Shown: positions 25,940-35,457, counted from the first letter of the stretch. The stretch: 64,000 nt of DNA from Leptolinea sp964420995 (GCA_964420995.1 CAYQUX010000021.1:9077-73076); one strand, 5' to 3'. Notes: generated from the letters alone by a model not told the origin. Program-made: numbers and translations.

Positions 25940-27454
25940 ATGCCTGATTTCAACCCTGAAGACATCATTCTGAAGAACTACCGTATTGAAAAGAGTATCG
26001 GCCAGGGCGCTTTCGGGCAGGTATTCCAGGCCACGCATACCGGGCTGAACGGCAAACGCGCCGTCAAGGTGCTGCTGCGCGAGGATATCGGCGTGGGCAG
26101 CTCGGATTATGATGAGTACCGCAACCGCTTCCGCCAGGAATCGCAATTAATGGAATGGTTCAACCATCCCAACATTATTCGAGTTTATGATTTTCAAGAA
26201 GAGGACAACACCCTTTTCCTGATCATGGAATACGCCGACGGCGGCAGCCTGCGACAGCGCCTGGATAGATACAAAAAAGAAGAGCGCGCTTTTTCGGTGG
26301 AAGAAATTATTAAAATCGGTATTGACGTCGCCAACGGGTTGTCCGCCCTGCACCACAAGGACGTGGTGCACCGCGATTTGAAACCCTCCAACATCCTGTT
26401 TGACGCGGACGGCCGCGCCAAAGTGGCCGACCTCGGTCTGGCGCAGGTTCCCGGTGGAGCCAGCATGCGCTCGCAGCTCAGTGTTCCCAAACCGCATCCC
26501 GGCACACCGGCTTACATGAGCCCCGAGCAGGAAATCGCCGGTTCCTACCTGCGGCCGGCTTCAGACATTTATACCCTGGGCTTGATCCTTTTTGAAATGC
26601 TCACCGGGCGCGCTTATAAGAGCCTGCGACCGGGTACGCGCCTGAAGAGCCTGGCGCCGAATTCCCCTGAATGGCTGGATGACCTGCTGGCGCGCATGCT
26701 GTCTGAAAACCCCAAAGAACGCCCCTGGGATGGAGCGGAAACGGCCGCCGCGCTGGAACGGCAAATTACTGGCTCAACACCAATATTTTCGGAAACAGCG
26801 GCTTTTTTGGAATTCGAAAAAAAGATCACACCGTCTGATGCCTCCGCTGGCTCGGTCATCGAACCAACTAAACGAACGTTTAACCGGGAACCCGAAAGTC
26901 TTCCCAACTATTTACGGGGTTTTACGCAGAATGTAATTTTTGCCAATCGAAAAACAGATTCGTTTACCTCTCTGCTGCAAAAAAGTTGGTTAATTCTTAT
27001 TCCTGCCATCCTGATTCTGGGAATCATCTATTGGAATCTGCTATCGAAAAACACTGAAAATTCTGCGGCACTTCCAACAACATCGGCTCTGATACAGAAT
27101 CCGATTGTTTATCCGACCGCGACAGAGGTGATTGTTATTGATTATCAAACCAAAATTCTGGGTAGGTGGATCGTCACTGATTCAAAAGATGATCCAGACA
27201 AACAGGGGCCAGCCTGGCAAGATATCGGTAATACATTGGAATTTTTCTCCAATGGACAACAAAAGATGACAACTTATGACGGTTTTATTACTGGGACACC
27301 TTACAGAATCAATGGGGACCGGGTTTTTTTCACATTTAATGACGGCCGAGAAGATGGGTGGGAAATTACTTTTTACAATTACGGAAATACAATGGTGTTG
27401 AAAAAAGTAGATTCAATGGAAAATATTGTTTTGAGCAAAAAATATAAGTTTTAA
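25940..27454 (+). CDS. Transmembrane Ser/Thr protein kinase with C-terminal beta-rich domain
   Basis: The 504-residue protein has a Hanks-type kinase domain (about 14-275) almost the same as the preceding kinase over its whole length (GQGAFGQV, HRDLKPSN, DLGLAQVPGGASMRSQL), showing recent duplication. One membrane segment (about 350-369, LILIPAILILGIIYWNLL) follows. The exterior part is not WD40 but a domain of about 100 residues (406-504) with GRWIVTD, NTLEFFSNGQQKMTTYDG and GDRVFFTFNDGRED, closely related to the tail of the third kinase. The alternating pattern suggests a small lipocalin-like beta-barrel (inference). Confidence 0.93.
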   Translation: MPDFNPEDIILKNYRIEKSIGQGAFGQVFQATHTGLNGKRAVKVLLREDIGVGSSDYDEYRNRFRQESQLMEWFNHPNIIRVYDFQEEDNTLFLIMEYADGGSLRQRLDRYKKEERAFSVEEIIKIGIDVANGLSALHHKDVVHRDLKPSNILFDADGRAKVADLGLAQVPGGASMRSQLSVPKPHPGTPAYMSPEQEIAGSYLRPASDIYTLGLILFEMLTGRAYKSLRPGTRLKSLAPNSPEWLDDLLARMLSENPKERPWDGAETAAALERQITGSTPIFSETAAFLEFEKKITPSDASAGSVIEPTKRTFNREPESLPNYLRGFTQNVIFANRKTDSFTSLLQKSWLILIPAILILGIIYWNLLSKNTENSAALPTTSALIQNPIVYPTATEVIVIDYQTKILGRWIVTDSKDDPDKQGPAWQDIGNTLEFFSNGQQKMTTYDGFITGTPYRINGDRVFFTFNDGREDGWEITFYNYGNTMVLKKVDSMENIVLSKKYKF

Positions 27455-27550
27455 CTCAATCTTTGCTTGTCAGTTCTTGTTTGTAACTGGTTAGTTGATT
27501 GATATAATTTATGAATTCCAGTCTTATTCTTAAAAAGGGTGATGGACTCC

Positions 27551-29167
27551 ATGGCATACCAAAACGGGGAAATCATTTTAGATAAATACCGCATTGAGCG
27601 CCTCATAGGGGAAGGCACGTTCGGCGAAGTCTACCTGGTGACGCATTTCAAGTTGAACCTGCCGCGGGTTATCAAATTGATACACCATGACGCGGCATTG
27701 AAGAACGACCCGAACTACAAGGAAATCCGCCGGCAATTCCAACAGGAAGCGCAGATCGGCGCGCGCCTTGACCATCCCGCTCTCATCCGTGTGTTTGATT
27801 TTGACGAATCGGATGAATTGATGTCCATTGCCATGGAATATGCCGCCGGAGGTTCACTGCTTTCTCTGATCCTCGAAAAAAACATGAGCAGCGGTTCCTC
27901 CATCATTCCGGGGATTGAAATTCCGCGCATAATTGAAATCGCCACCCAGGTTTCCAGCGGGTTGGCGGCCATTCACGATATGGATATCGTGCACCGTGAC
28001 CTGAAACCGTCCAACATTCTGTTTGATGAGAACGGCCAGGCGAAAATCGCCGATCTTGGGTTGGCACAGATTAAAGATTCCAGAAGCCAGAGCTCGCAAA
28101 GCGACAGTCAATTGGCGCGCAGTACCCATCCCGGCACTCCGGCCTATATGAGCCCCGAGCAGGAGAACAGCCGTCTTTACCTGACGACCTCTTCAGACGT
28201 CTACTCCTTCGGATTGATCCTGTTTGAGATGTTGACCGGGCGGCTGTATAAGAATTTAAAACCCGGCACAAAAGCTGCCAGCCTGCGCCCTGACACACCC
28301 GCCTGGCTTGGCATGCTGCTTGAACGTTGTCTTTCAGACGATCCATCCAAACGCCCCTGGAATGGCTCAGAACTGGTTAAGTACATCGTAGAAAATAATC
28401 CGGAAACCGCACAACCAGCCGTTCGGGAAATTCCTTCGCCTGTTATTGAAACAATAACGCCAACTCCCACACAAAACATGGTTCCAACCGTCAGGGAACC
28501 AGATCTCAAACCGGTGCCGCAGGTGGTTAACACAGTGCCGATGGAGAAGGACCAGCCCGAGCCTGAACTGACACCCGCCAGGGTAACGGAAGCGGTTCAG
28601 ATCGTTAAAAACACAGCCGGCAATCTCACAGAAAAAATTGGCCGCGCCGATTTTACAGATTTCTTCCAGAAATTCCGTCTTCAAATGGTCATCAGCGCGC
28701 TGGTAATCGCCATCATACTTGTGGTTTTATTCATCACCACCAACAACTCACGCGCGGCCGCTCCCACTACGACAATCGCGCCAAAGGCAATCGCGGGCAC
28801 GATCGCACCCACAAAAGTTGCTGGATATGCCTTCCCCACATTGGACGCGGCAGGCCGGGAAAAGCTGGATAAACAAATTTTCGGCAAATGGTCGGTAACC
28901 CGCGTGGTTGGCTTCCCGGCCAAAGGACGCCCCTGGCAGGACGCGGGCAACACGCTGGAATTTTTATCCAACGGTATTCTGAAAGTCCTGACATATGATA
29001 ACTACAGCAATAGCTACGCCTACAGCATGGATGGCGACCGGGTGACCTTTACCTTCAAGGACGGTCATAAAGATGTCTGGATACTGGCGTATTATGAGTT
29101 CAAAGACGGCATGCAGCTGAGCAAAGAAGGCACAGAAGAGATCATGGATCTCAGCCGCATTCAATAA
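27551..29167 (+). CDS. Transmembrane Ser/Thr protein kinase, third of the cluster
   Basis: About 538 residues. The kinase domain is more divergent than the first two: GEGTFGEVYLV, RVIKLIHHD, HRDLKPSNILFDENG, DLGLAQIKD, THPGTPAYMSPEQ. A Pro/Thr-rich linker precedes one membrane segment (about 379-397, VISALVIAIILVVLFIT). The exterior domain (about 443-538) shares GKWSVT, NTLEFLSNG and GDRVTFTFKDGHKD with the second kinase. The start at 27551 is chosen because MAYQNGEIILDKYRIERLI aligns with the other kinases; ATG 27542 and GTG 27539 are possible. Confidence 0.92.
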   Translation: MAYQNGEIILDKYRIERLIGEGTFGEVYLVTHFKLNLPRVIKLIHHDAALKNDPNYKEIRRQFQQEAQIGARLDHPALIRVFDFDESDELMSIAMEYAAGGSLLSLILEKNMSSGSSIIPGIEIPRIIEIATQVSSGLAAIHDMDIVHRDLKPSNILFDENGQAKIADLGLAQIKDSRSQSSQSDSQLARSTHPGTPAYMSPEQENSRLYLTTSSDVYSFGLILFEMLTGRLYKNLKPGTKAASLRPDTPAWLGMLLERCLSDDPSKRPWNGSELVKYIVENNPETAQPAVREIPSPVIETITPTPTQNMVPTVREPDLKPVPQVVNTVPMEKDQPEPELTPARVTEAVQIVKNTAGNLTEKIGRADFTDFFQKFRLQMVISALVIAIILVVLFITTNNSRAAAPTTTIAPKAIAGTIAPTKVAGYAFPTLDAAGREKLDKQIFGKWSVTRVVGFPAKGRPWQDAGNTLEFLSNGILKVLTYDNYSNSYAYSMDGDRVTFTFKDGHKDVWILAYYEFKDGMQLSKEGTEEIMDLSRIQ

Positions 29168-29189
29168 TCTGACAATATTATACGGCGGG

Positions 29190-29876
29190 TCAGTACAGGA
29201 GGTGGATGATTAGACTGCCGTTTTCCATTGATCTTGTGACGGACAGATCAGTCAATTTCGACACGATAAAATCAGCGCCCGCCTCAACAAGCTGCCCGCG
29301 ATTGTGGGTTGAGGTGATGGCGACCACCCGCATACCGGCTTTCTTCCCGGCCTCAATTCCCGCGGGTGCATCTTCAAAAACCACACAGCGCGCCGGCTCA
29401 ACACCCAGCCGCCTTGCGCCCAGCAGATAGGCATCCGGTGCCGGTTTTCCCTGTTTCACATCATCCGCGCTGACCAGATTTTCCGGTTTCGGCAAACCGG
29501 TTTTCGCCATACGCGCCTCCACCAGTTTCAGACATCCCGAAGTGACAATTGTCCACGATTCCGGCGGTAATCCTGACAGGAGTTCATGCGCGCCGGCAAT
29601 CGCCACGATACCATCGGTATCCTCAAATTCATTGGCGGCAAACTCAAAGGCTTCCTTCTCAACATTCAAATGCGGCGCCACCCGCCGCATGGTTTCAATC
29701 GTCTGAAGGCCATGCGCCACCCGGTTAATTGTGTTCATATCGATACAGTTCCGGTCGGCCCAAACCTGCCAGTGGCGCATAATATTCCCAGTGGAGTCAA
29801 TCAGCACCCCGTCCAGATCAAACAACAACGCTTTGCAGGGGATTCGTTTTTCCGTGATTTCCAATGGTATACCCAT
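29190..29876 (-). CDS. HAD-superfamily hydrolase (subfamily IA sugar-phosphatase-like)
   Basis: The HAD motifs are complete: LLFDLDGVLIDS (motif I), IVTSG (II), KQGKPAPDAYL (III) and VVFEDAPAGIEAG (IV), with an alpha-helical cap between I and II. The pattern matches small sugar-phosphate or polyol-phosphate phosphatases of the YfbT/Gpp group; the substrate is unknown. The start is set at ATG 29876. A GTG at 29924 overlapping the end of the upstream membrane gene (GTGA) is an alternative that would couple the two; neither has a good ribosome-binding site. Confidence 0.87.
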   Translation of the reverse strand: MGIPLEITEKRIPCKALLFDLDGVLIDSTGNIMRHWQVWADRNCIDMNTINRVAHGLQTIETMRRVAPHLNVEKEAFEFAANEFEDTDGIVAIAGAHELLSGLPPESWTIVTSGCLKLVEARMAKTGLPKPENLVSADDVKQGKPAPDAYLLGARRLGVEPARCVVFEDAPAGIEAGKKAGMRVVAITSTHNRGQLVEAGADFIVSKLTDLSVTRSMENGSLIIHLLY

Positions 29877-29920
29877 AAGGATTTGGACTTCGAAAAAAGG
29901 ATTTTTTTGCCTGACACAGA

Positions 29921-30667
29921 TCACATTGTACCGGAGGATTTATTCCTTTCCCGATGATCCTTCAAGGCAAAAGGCAGGTACAGCAGCAGGCAAAGCATTA
30001 TGCCGATCACTTCCATGGATACCAGATACCACGGGTGAGGTCCAAGGTAATCGAGCAGGCTGGGGGTGGGCAGTTTACCCTGCGTGTACAGGTAGTTGCT
30101 GCCAATTAACTGGTTGGCCAGGGCACAGGACAACCAGAAAACATTGGTAACAAGGATGGTGAAGGGCAGCGATTTCCAGGTCGGACGAAATCCTTCCACG
30201 AAAGTCATATACAGGATGGCAATAATCAACAAGCCATGCAGGGTGAAAAATTCGATAAACCGGTAATGCGGGAAGCCAAACTGCATAAGGTCGGGTGTCA
30301 AAAGAGCCATGACCGCCCCGATGATCCCCATGAAATACACCCAGTTGTAGTATTTCTGGCTGCGAAAAATCAGCAGGAGAGGCATGCTCCACGATGTTAC
30401 ACTGCACAGCCACAACGGCAGCATACCCTGAATGGTCCAACTGCCGATCGCCCACATCCAGACCTGCCAGGAGCCTTCACACAGGTAGATCAAACCCAAC
30501 AGCGTCCAGCGGGTGATCCGCATTCCGCGGGTTGTCCACCTCTCCCGCAGCATATAGATCAAAACACATGCCAAAGCTACCAGCGCGAGGACGATCAGGT
30601 GATCCCGGCCAAAAAGGATAAACGCACCGCCAGCGAAGTCCCTGGCAAAAAAGTCAGAAATCTCCAC
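29921..30667 (-). CDS. TIGR02206 (YwaF-like) family integral membrane protein
   Basis: The 248-residue protein has about seven membrane helices. It carries family features such as FGRDHLIVLALVALACVLIY, LPLWLCSVTSWSMPLLL, FPHYRFIEFFTLHGLLI and LGPHPWYLVSMEVIG. The function of this family is unknown. It probably forms an operon with the HAD gene immediately downstream. It lies 26 bases beyond the end of the broken SnoaL-like gene on the same strand. Confidence 0.85.
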   Translation of the reverse strand: MEISDFFARDFAGGAFILFGRDHLIVLALVALACVLIYMLRERWTTRGMRITRWTLLGLIYLCEGSWQVWMWAIGSWTIQGMLPLWLCSVTSWSMPLLLIFRSQKYYNWVYFMGIIGAVMALLTPDLMQFGFPHYRFIEFFTLHGLLIIAILYMTFVEGFRPTWKSLPFTILVTNVFWLSCALANQLIGSNYLYTQGKLPTPSLLDYLGPHPWYLVSMEVIGIMLCLLLYLPFALKDHRERNKSSGTM

Positions 30668-30693
30668 ATCAGCCTCGGATTAATGAAGAGTGA

Positions 30694-31099
30694 TTATTTC
30701 GGCGGTTTATTGGATCCTCCTTTAATCAAAGACCAGTGATTATGCACAATGCGCCATTGCCCGGTGGTTCGCACATAAACCTCAGTGCAGTTCCTCGGCA
30801 TGCGTGACAGAATGGATCCATCTGGATTGAGTTTTGTCGATAAGAAGCGATATGTAAGGACAGCCTTTCATCCAAGACCTGAACAACCGGTTGAATAAAG
30901 TCCTTGACATCATAGAATATCCGGCCTTCTCGTCTCTTGTATTCCGCCTTCATCGCATCCAGTCCGTTGATTCGTGATGGCGTTCCCGAATCCTTGTACG
31001 TGATCTCGGGCGCATAAAGCTCGACGAACCCGCGGGGTCACCCTTACGCCAGCGTTCCATGGCCGCCTTTTCCATCGCGAGAATGTCCAATTCATTCAT
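30694..31099 (-). pseudogene. SnoaL-like / DUF4440 protein gene broken by two frameshifts
   Basis: Three frames read in order give one SnoaL-like protein of about 135 residues: MNELDILAMEKAAMERWRKG, then FVELYAPEITYKDSGTPSRI, MKAEYKRREGRIFYDVKDF and finally AVLTYRFLST to TEVYVRTTGQWRIVHNHWS. Each frame change is repaired by adding one base to a homopolymer run: a G near 31045 and an A near 30866. Because both lesions are single-base contractions in short runs, assembly or sequencing error is as likely as real decay. Related proteins include small cyclases and DUF4440 proteins of unknown function. Confidence 0.75.
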
Positions 31100-31298
31100 T
31101 ACTTACCAATTTTTCCATGAGTTAAATAGAATTATTGATTCATACGAATATTCTACCTGACACAGACAAGCGTGGAATAACCCAGACCAGCGATCAAATG
31201 TCAATTTGAATGGGCGGACAAAAATCTGTGAAAGCGTTGCTATCATGTACAATACCAATTGATATTGGAAAAAGACATACCATTCGGAGGTTTGCATT

Positions 31299-32165
31299 AT
31301 GCCCAGAAAGAAATCCATTCTTGATCTCTACGAAATGAAGGAAAAAGGGGAAAAGGCGGCGTGGATGACCGCTTACGACACCTGTTTCGCTTCCTATGCG
31401 GAAAAGGCCGGCATGGATATGATCCTGGTGGGCGATTCCATGGGAATGGTGGTCTATGGATATGAGGGCACAGTGCCGGTCACCATGGATATGTCCATTA
31501 ATCACTGTCAGGCGGTGCGCCGGGGAGCGCCCAACACCTATATCATCGGTGATATGCCGTTTGGTTCATACCACACAAGTCTGGAAGATGCTGTGTTCAA
31601 TGCCGTGCGTTTTATGAAAGAGGGCGGCGTGGATGCCATTAAACTGGAAGGTGGTGTGGCTGTGCAGGATCAAATCAAGGCCATTTCCCGCGCCGGGATC
31701 GTGGTTTTCGGCCACGTCGGGTTGACACCGCAAAGCTCCGCTTCACTTGGCGGATTCAAGGTGCAAGGCCGTACCACCGACAGCGCCCGCGCGGTAATAG
31801 AGGACGCCATAGCCGTGTATAAAGCCGGCGCGCGCACGGTTCTGCTGGAAGGTGTGCCGGAGGAGGTCTGCGGATTTGTCCACAAGATCCTGCCAGTGCC
31901 GGTATACGGCATCGGCGCCGGGAGTGACAACGATGGCCAGGTGCTGGTGATGGCCGACGCGCTGGGTATGTTTACCGCGTTCACGCCCAAATTTGCCAAA
32001 AAATACGCCGATATCGCCGGTATCGCCACTCAGGGATTCGCGGATTATATCCGCGAGGTGAAAGACGGCAGCTTCCCTGCTCCGGAACATAAATACAAAA
32101 TTTCAGATAACCTCCAGGATTTTGAGAGATTGTTCTCCGAAATGGAAACCGGTTTCAAACCATAA
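31299..32165 (+). CDS. panB: 3-methyl-2-oxobutanoate hydroxymethyltransferase
   Basis: PanB transfers a one-carbon unit from methylene-tetrahydrofolate to alpha-ketoisovalerate to make ketopantoate, the first step to pantothenate and CoA. The 288-residue protein has the metal-binding segments LVGDSMGMVVYG and IGDMPFGSY, DAIKLEGG, GHVGLTPQS and LLEGVPEEV with the general-base region. CGGAGG lies eight bases before the ATG. panC and panD are not adjacent; an aminotransferase follows after 32 bases and may be co-transcribed. Confidence 0.95.
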   Translation: MPRKKSILDLYEMKEKGEKAAWMTAYDTCFASYAEKAGMDMILVGDSMGMVVYGYEGTVPVTMDMSINHCQAVRRGAPNTYIIGDMPFGSYHTSLEDAVFNAVRFMKEGGVDAIKLEGGVAVQDQIKAISRAGIVVFGHVGLTPQSSASLGGFKVQGRTTDSARAVIEDAIAVYKAGARTVLLEGVPEEVCGFVHKILPVPVYGIGAGSDNDGQVLVMADALGMFTAFTPKFAKKYADIAGIATQGFADYIREVKDGSFPAPEHKYKISDNLQDFERLFSEMETGFKP

Positions 32166-32197
32166 TCAATAACCTGCAGGTAACAGGAGTTATAACC

Positions 32198-33394
32198 ATG
32201 TCCAGATTCGCAAAACGCATTGCCAACATGCAGGCATCCGCCGACGTCATTCGTCAGTTGTTCGAATCAATGACCGACCCGCAAACCATCTCCTTTGGCG
32301 GCGGCGCGCCGGCACGGGAAGCCCTGCCGGTGGAAACCATCCATGACATTGCCAGTGAGGTGCTTACCCGTGAAAAGCGTGGAATCCAGGCGCTGCAATA
32401 CGGCAATCCCATGGGGGTGACTGACCTGCGCCAGGCGGTCATTGATCGGTTGCTGGCGCCAAAAGGGTTGAAAGCCGGATTGGAAAACGTCCTCATCGTT
32501 TCCGGCGGTATCGAAAGTATGAATCTGGTCAGCCAGCTATACCTTGAACCGGGTGATGTGGTGCTGGTGGAAGCTCCAACGTTTGTTCAGGCGGTGCAGA
32601 TTTTCCAGTTGTTTGAAGCGCGCTGTATTGCCTGTGAAACGGACAACGACGGTCTGGTGATTGAGGATGTGGAAGCCAAAATCAAACAATTTTCCCCGAA
32701 GATGGTCTACGTGATCCCAACCTTCCAGAATCCCAGCGGGCGCACCACCAGTCTGGAAAGACGCAAAGCCCTGGCAGAACTGGGAAGCCGGTATGATATT
32801 GTCATCCTGGAAGATGATCCGTACAGCGAAATGCGCTACAGCGGTGAGGTCCTTCCGCCCGTCAAGTCATTTGACACCACCGGTAACACGATTTTTGTCA
32901 ACAGCTTCTCCAAGATATTTTCACCGGGTAGCCGGCTTGGCTATATCTACGCGAATGACGAGATTATCCGCCGGGTGTATGACATCAAAACAGCCACCAA
33001 CTCACATGCCAGCGTACTGGCACAGGTGATCTGTGCCGAGTTCTTCAACCGGGGATTATATGAACCGCATTTGCATAAGATCCGCGCGATACATCGGGAG
33101 CGCCGCGATGTGATGATGGAATGCATCAAATCCATGCTTCCCGCGGGAATCAAGTCCGTCTACCCCGATGGCGGATTGTTCACCTGGGTGGAACTTCCGC
33201 CGCATGTAAACACCACCGCTCTGCTGGCTGACGCGCTGGCTCAAAAAGTCGCTTATGTGCCCGGCCGCGAATTCTTTGTGCAGGATAAAGACAGCCATGA
33301 CAACTGCATGCGGGTCAGCTTTGGCGGTGTGACTCCGGAAAATATTCAAATCGGCATGGAACGCCTTGCGGGTGCGGTCAAAACGAGAATGTAA
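32198..33394 (+). CDS. PLP-dependent class I/II aminotransferase (2-aminoadipate / LysN-like)
   Basis: The 398-residue fold-type I enzyme has the PLP lysine (Lys239) in NSFSKIFSPGSRLGY, the segment VIPTFQNPSGRTTSLERR, ILEDDPYSEMRYSG and the C-terminal arginine in CMRVSFGG. This set is typical of the group that includes 2-aminoadipate transaminases and the enzymatic domains of MocR regulators, but there is no N-terminal DNA-binding domain. Because panB uses a branched-chain keto acid, a role in valine/ketoisovalerate exchange is possible but speculative. AGGAG precedes the ATG; a terminator follows at once. Confidence 0.87.
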   Translation: MSRFAKRIANMQASADVIRQLFESMTDPQTISFGGGAPAREALPVETIHDIASEVLTREKRGIQALQYGNPMGVTDLRQAVIDRLLAPKGLKAGLENVLIVSGGIESMNLVSQLYLEPGDVVLVEAPTFVQAVQIFQLFEARCIACETDNDGLVIEDVEAKIKQFSPKMVYVIPTFQNPSGRTTSLERRKALAELGSRYDIVILEDDPYSEMRYSGEVLPPVKSFDTTGNTIFVNSFSKIFSPGSRLGYIYANDEIIRRVYDIKTATNSHASVLAQVICAEFFNRGLYEPHLHKIRAIHRERRDVMMECIKSMLPAGIKSVYPDGGLFTWVELPPHVNTTALLADALAQKVAYVPGREFFVQDKDSHDNCMRVSFGGVTPENIQIGMERLAGAVKTRM

Positions 33395-33397
33395 AAA

Positions 33398-33427
33398 AAG
33401 CCGGTGGATTGAATTATCCACCGGCTT
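33398..33427. terminator. Bidirectional terminator
   Basis: AAGCCGGTGGAT (33398-33409) and ATCCACCGGCTT (33416-33427) form a perfect 12-bp stem with a six-base loop, preceded by an A-run. It separates the convergent aminotransferase and DUF2202 genes. Confidence 0.85.
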
Positions 33428-33447
33428 GCGCTTCCAAACGTCAGTTA

Positions 33448-34233
33448 TTATGATCTACCGCCGCGGCGGCCATTCCCGTTCCCGGAACCCACTCCGGTTC
33501 CAGTCCCATTGCCTGAATTATCCGCGCCCATTCCATTGGCATTATTTCCATTTCCTGAGCCGTCACCATTTCTTCCATTGCCCGTACCACCCGCAATGGC
33601 TGCCTGGTATTCTTCGGCGGTCATGTATTGAGGCTGGTAGGTTTCACCGGTCTGCCTTTCCAGAGTACCGGCAAAAGCGCTCAGGTGGTTCTCAGAACCA
33701 TTTTCCAGGTTGGTAAACACTATTTTGATATCTTCCCTGGTTATGGATGATGCCGCTTTACGCAGGTCCAGGATATCGATCTCTTCAATGGCTCCACCAA
33801 CTTTTATGGCATCGCTCAGTGATTTGCTGCCCTGTTGAATCAGGCTGTCATACAGTTTCTGCATTTCAGGGTTTGTAAAGACACCGGCAGCTTTTCCGGC
33901 AGCCGGATCCGCCAGACCATATGCATCCAGCAGAGTCTTGATCTCATCGGTGTGTGTTTGTTCACTGGCAGCAATGTTCTCAAATGTATTCAGGTTCCAT
34001 TTTTCGTACAGATAAATATACACATCGTGGGCAAGTTTTTCTTCTTCTCGCATCAGTAACAGACTGGCAATTTCGGCATCCGATAAAACGGTTGTCGTTT
34101 GAATATCGACAGACGGGGGAGTGGAAAAAGCCACGCCGGTTGAAGCGATGGTTCCCATAGGAGCCGGTGTAAAAGCCATAAGACTCAGAGCAAAAGAGCC
34201 TAATACAATGAATTGCACAAATTTCTTTAACAT
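33448..34233 (-). CDS. Secreted DUF2202 (ferritin-like) protein with Gly/Asn-rich tail
   Basis: The 261-residue protein has a signal peptide (KKFVQFIVLGSFALSLMAF), a DUF2202 domain with LLLMREEEKLAHDVYIYLYE and IAASEQTHTDEIKTLLDAYG, and two later helices with ENGSENHLSAFAG. The Glu and His spacing (REEEKLAHD and EQTHTDE) matches a ferritin-like four-helix fold that could bind a di-metal centre. The last 45 residues are almost only Gly, Asn, Ser and Arg, of low complexity. GAGGA lies five bases before the ATG. The family has no proven function. Confidence 0.88.
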   Translation of the reverse strand: MLKKFVQFIVLGSFALSLMAFTPAPMGTIASTGVAFSTPPSVDIQTTTVLSDAEIASLLLMREEEKLAHDVYIYLYEKWNLNTFENIAASEQTHTDEIKTLLDAYGLADPAAGKAAGVFTNPEMQKLYDSLIQQGSKSLSDAIKVGGAIEEIDILDLRKAASSITREDIKIVFTNLENGSENHLSAFAGTLERQTGETYQPQYMTAEEYQAAIAGGTGNGRNGDGSGNGNNANGMGADNSGNGTGTGVGSGNGNGRRGGRS

Positions 34234-34392
34234 TTAATCCTCTCAATTTTTCTATTTGTATTTTTTCCAGACCAATCATTTGATCCGGATACATAGAATA
34301 ATAGAGAGAACTTGTGAAGTTTTTGAGAAGAAATTATGCCATTTTTGTGAAGATTCAGGCTAATTTCAGGAATCACGTCAATTTGAGGTTGT

Positions 34393-35457
34393 TTACATGT
34401 TCAGGCGTTTTATCCGATCAGCCCGTTCCCTGATCAATTCACCCACAATGCTGATTCCCAGCTCTTCGGGTGACTCCGCGCCAATGGCGGTTCCGATCGG
34501 GCATCGCACCTGCGCCAGTTCATCTGCCGTGAATCCCTGTTCCATCAGTTCTTTATAAATTAGGTCACGTTTGGTTCGACTGCCAATCATGCCGATATAC
34601 GCCGCTCCGCTGTGTAGTACCTGTGCCAGAACATCCTTGTCAAACATATGCCCGCGGGTGACGATCACCAGATAACTGTCTTCATCGATCTCCAGCTCTG
34701 GCAGTTTTGTAAAATCCTTGATAACCCGGGCTTCCACTGGGAGATTGAAGCGATCCTGATTGGCATAATCCGCGCGGTCATCCAGCACTATGGTGCGAAA
34801 ACCCACACTTTCGCTCAGCGGGGCGATTTTCTGAGAAACGTGCCCGGCGCCAAAAATAAACACAGTTCCGCCTTCACGCAGCGGTTCAACCAGGAACCGC
34901 TGGTCATCATAAACTTCAGAATGCAGGGTGACTTTTGCCGGTCCGTTAAGTAGATTTTCCAGTAGGTCGTCGTTACACTTCACGCTACCTACCAGGGTTT
35001 TGTCCTGCCTGACCAGACATTGTTGCCGGTTTATGCCCCGCGATCCTTCTGGACTGTTTTCCAGTATGGTTATCAGCCAGCCTTTTTGTCTCGATTGAAT
35101 AATATCCATTGCCGAAGAAAATATCTCGTGGTTTTGGTTTTCACCCGCGTCAATAAAATCGATCAAAATCTCTCCACGGCCGCCGCATATCATGTCAGAA
35201 GTGGCCGCGTCCTTGCTCGTCAAGTCAAACGCTTGAATGAATGTTCTCTTTTCATAAATGGACTTCCGGGCCATTTCAATGGCGGAGGCCTCCAAAAGTC
35301 CTCCGCCTATCGTTCCAGCGATTGATCCATCGGCACGCACCACCATTTTTGCCCCATCGCTTCGTGGGGCGGAGCCGGTTTTGTCAATCAAGGTGACCAG
35401 ACTGAAACTCTGGCTGGCATTAAGCAATTCCACAATTACTTTGAGTAATTTTTTCAT
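34393..35457 (-). CDS. XdhC/CoxI family protein
   Basis: The 354-residue protein has the XdhC_CoxI N-terminal domain (TLIDKTGSAPRSDGAKMVVR, GTIGGGLLEASAIE, MICGGRGEILIDF) and the C-terminal Rossmann-like XdhC_C domain (VFIFGAGHVSQKIAPL, YLVIVTRGHMFDKDVL, YIGMIGSRTK). XdhC proteins bind and sulfurate the molybdenum cofactor for insertion into xanthine dehydrogenase-type enzymes. No such hydroxylase gene is in the window, so the client is unknown. An AGGTG site precedes the ATG. Confidence 0.92.
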   Translation of the reverse strand: MKKLLKVIVELLNASQSFSLVTLIDKTGSAPRSDGAKMVVRADGSIAGTIGGGLLEASAIEMARKSIYEKRTFIQAFDLTSKDAATSDMICGGRGEILIDFIDAGENQNHEIFSSAMDIIQSRQKGWLITILENSPEGSRGINRQQCLVRQDKTLVGSVKCNDDLLENLLNGPAKVTLHSEVYDDQRFLVEPLREGGTVFIFGAGHVSQKIAPLSESVGFRTIVLDDRADYANQDRFNLPVEARVIKDFTKLPELEIDEDSYLVIVTRGHMFDKDVLAQVLHSGAAYIGMIGSRTKRDLIYKELMEQGFTADELAQVRCPIGTAIGAESPEELGISIVGELIRERADRIKRLNM

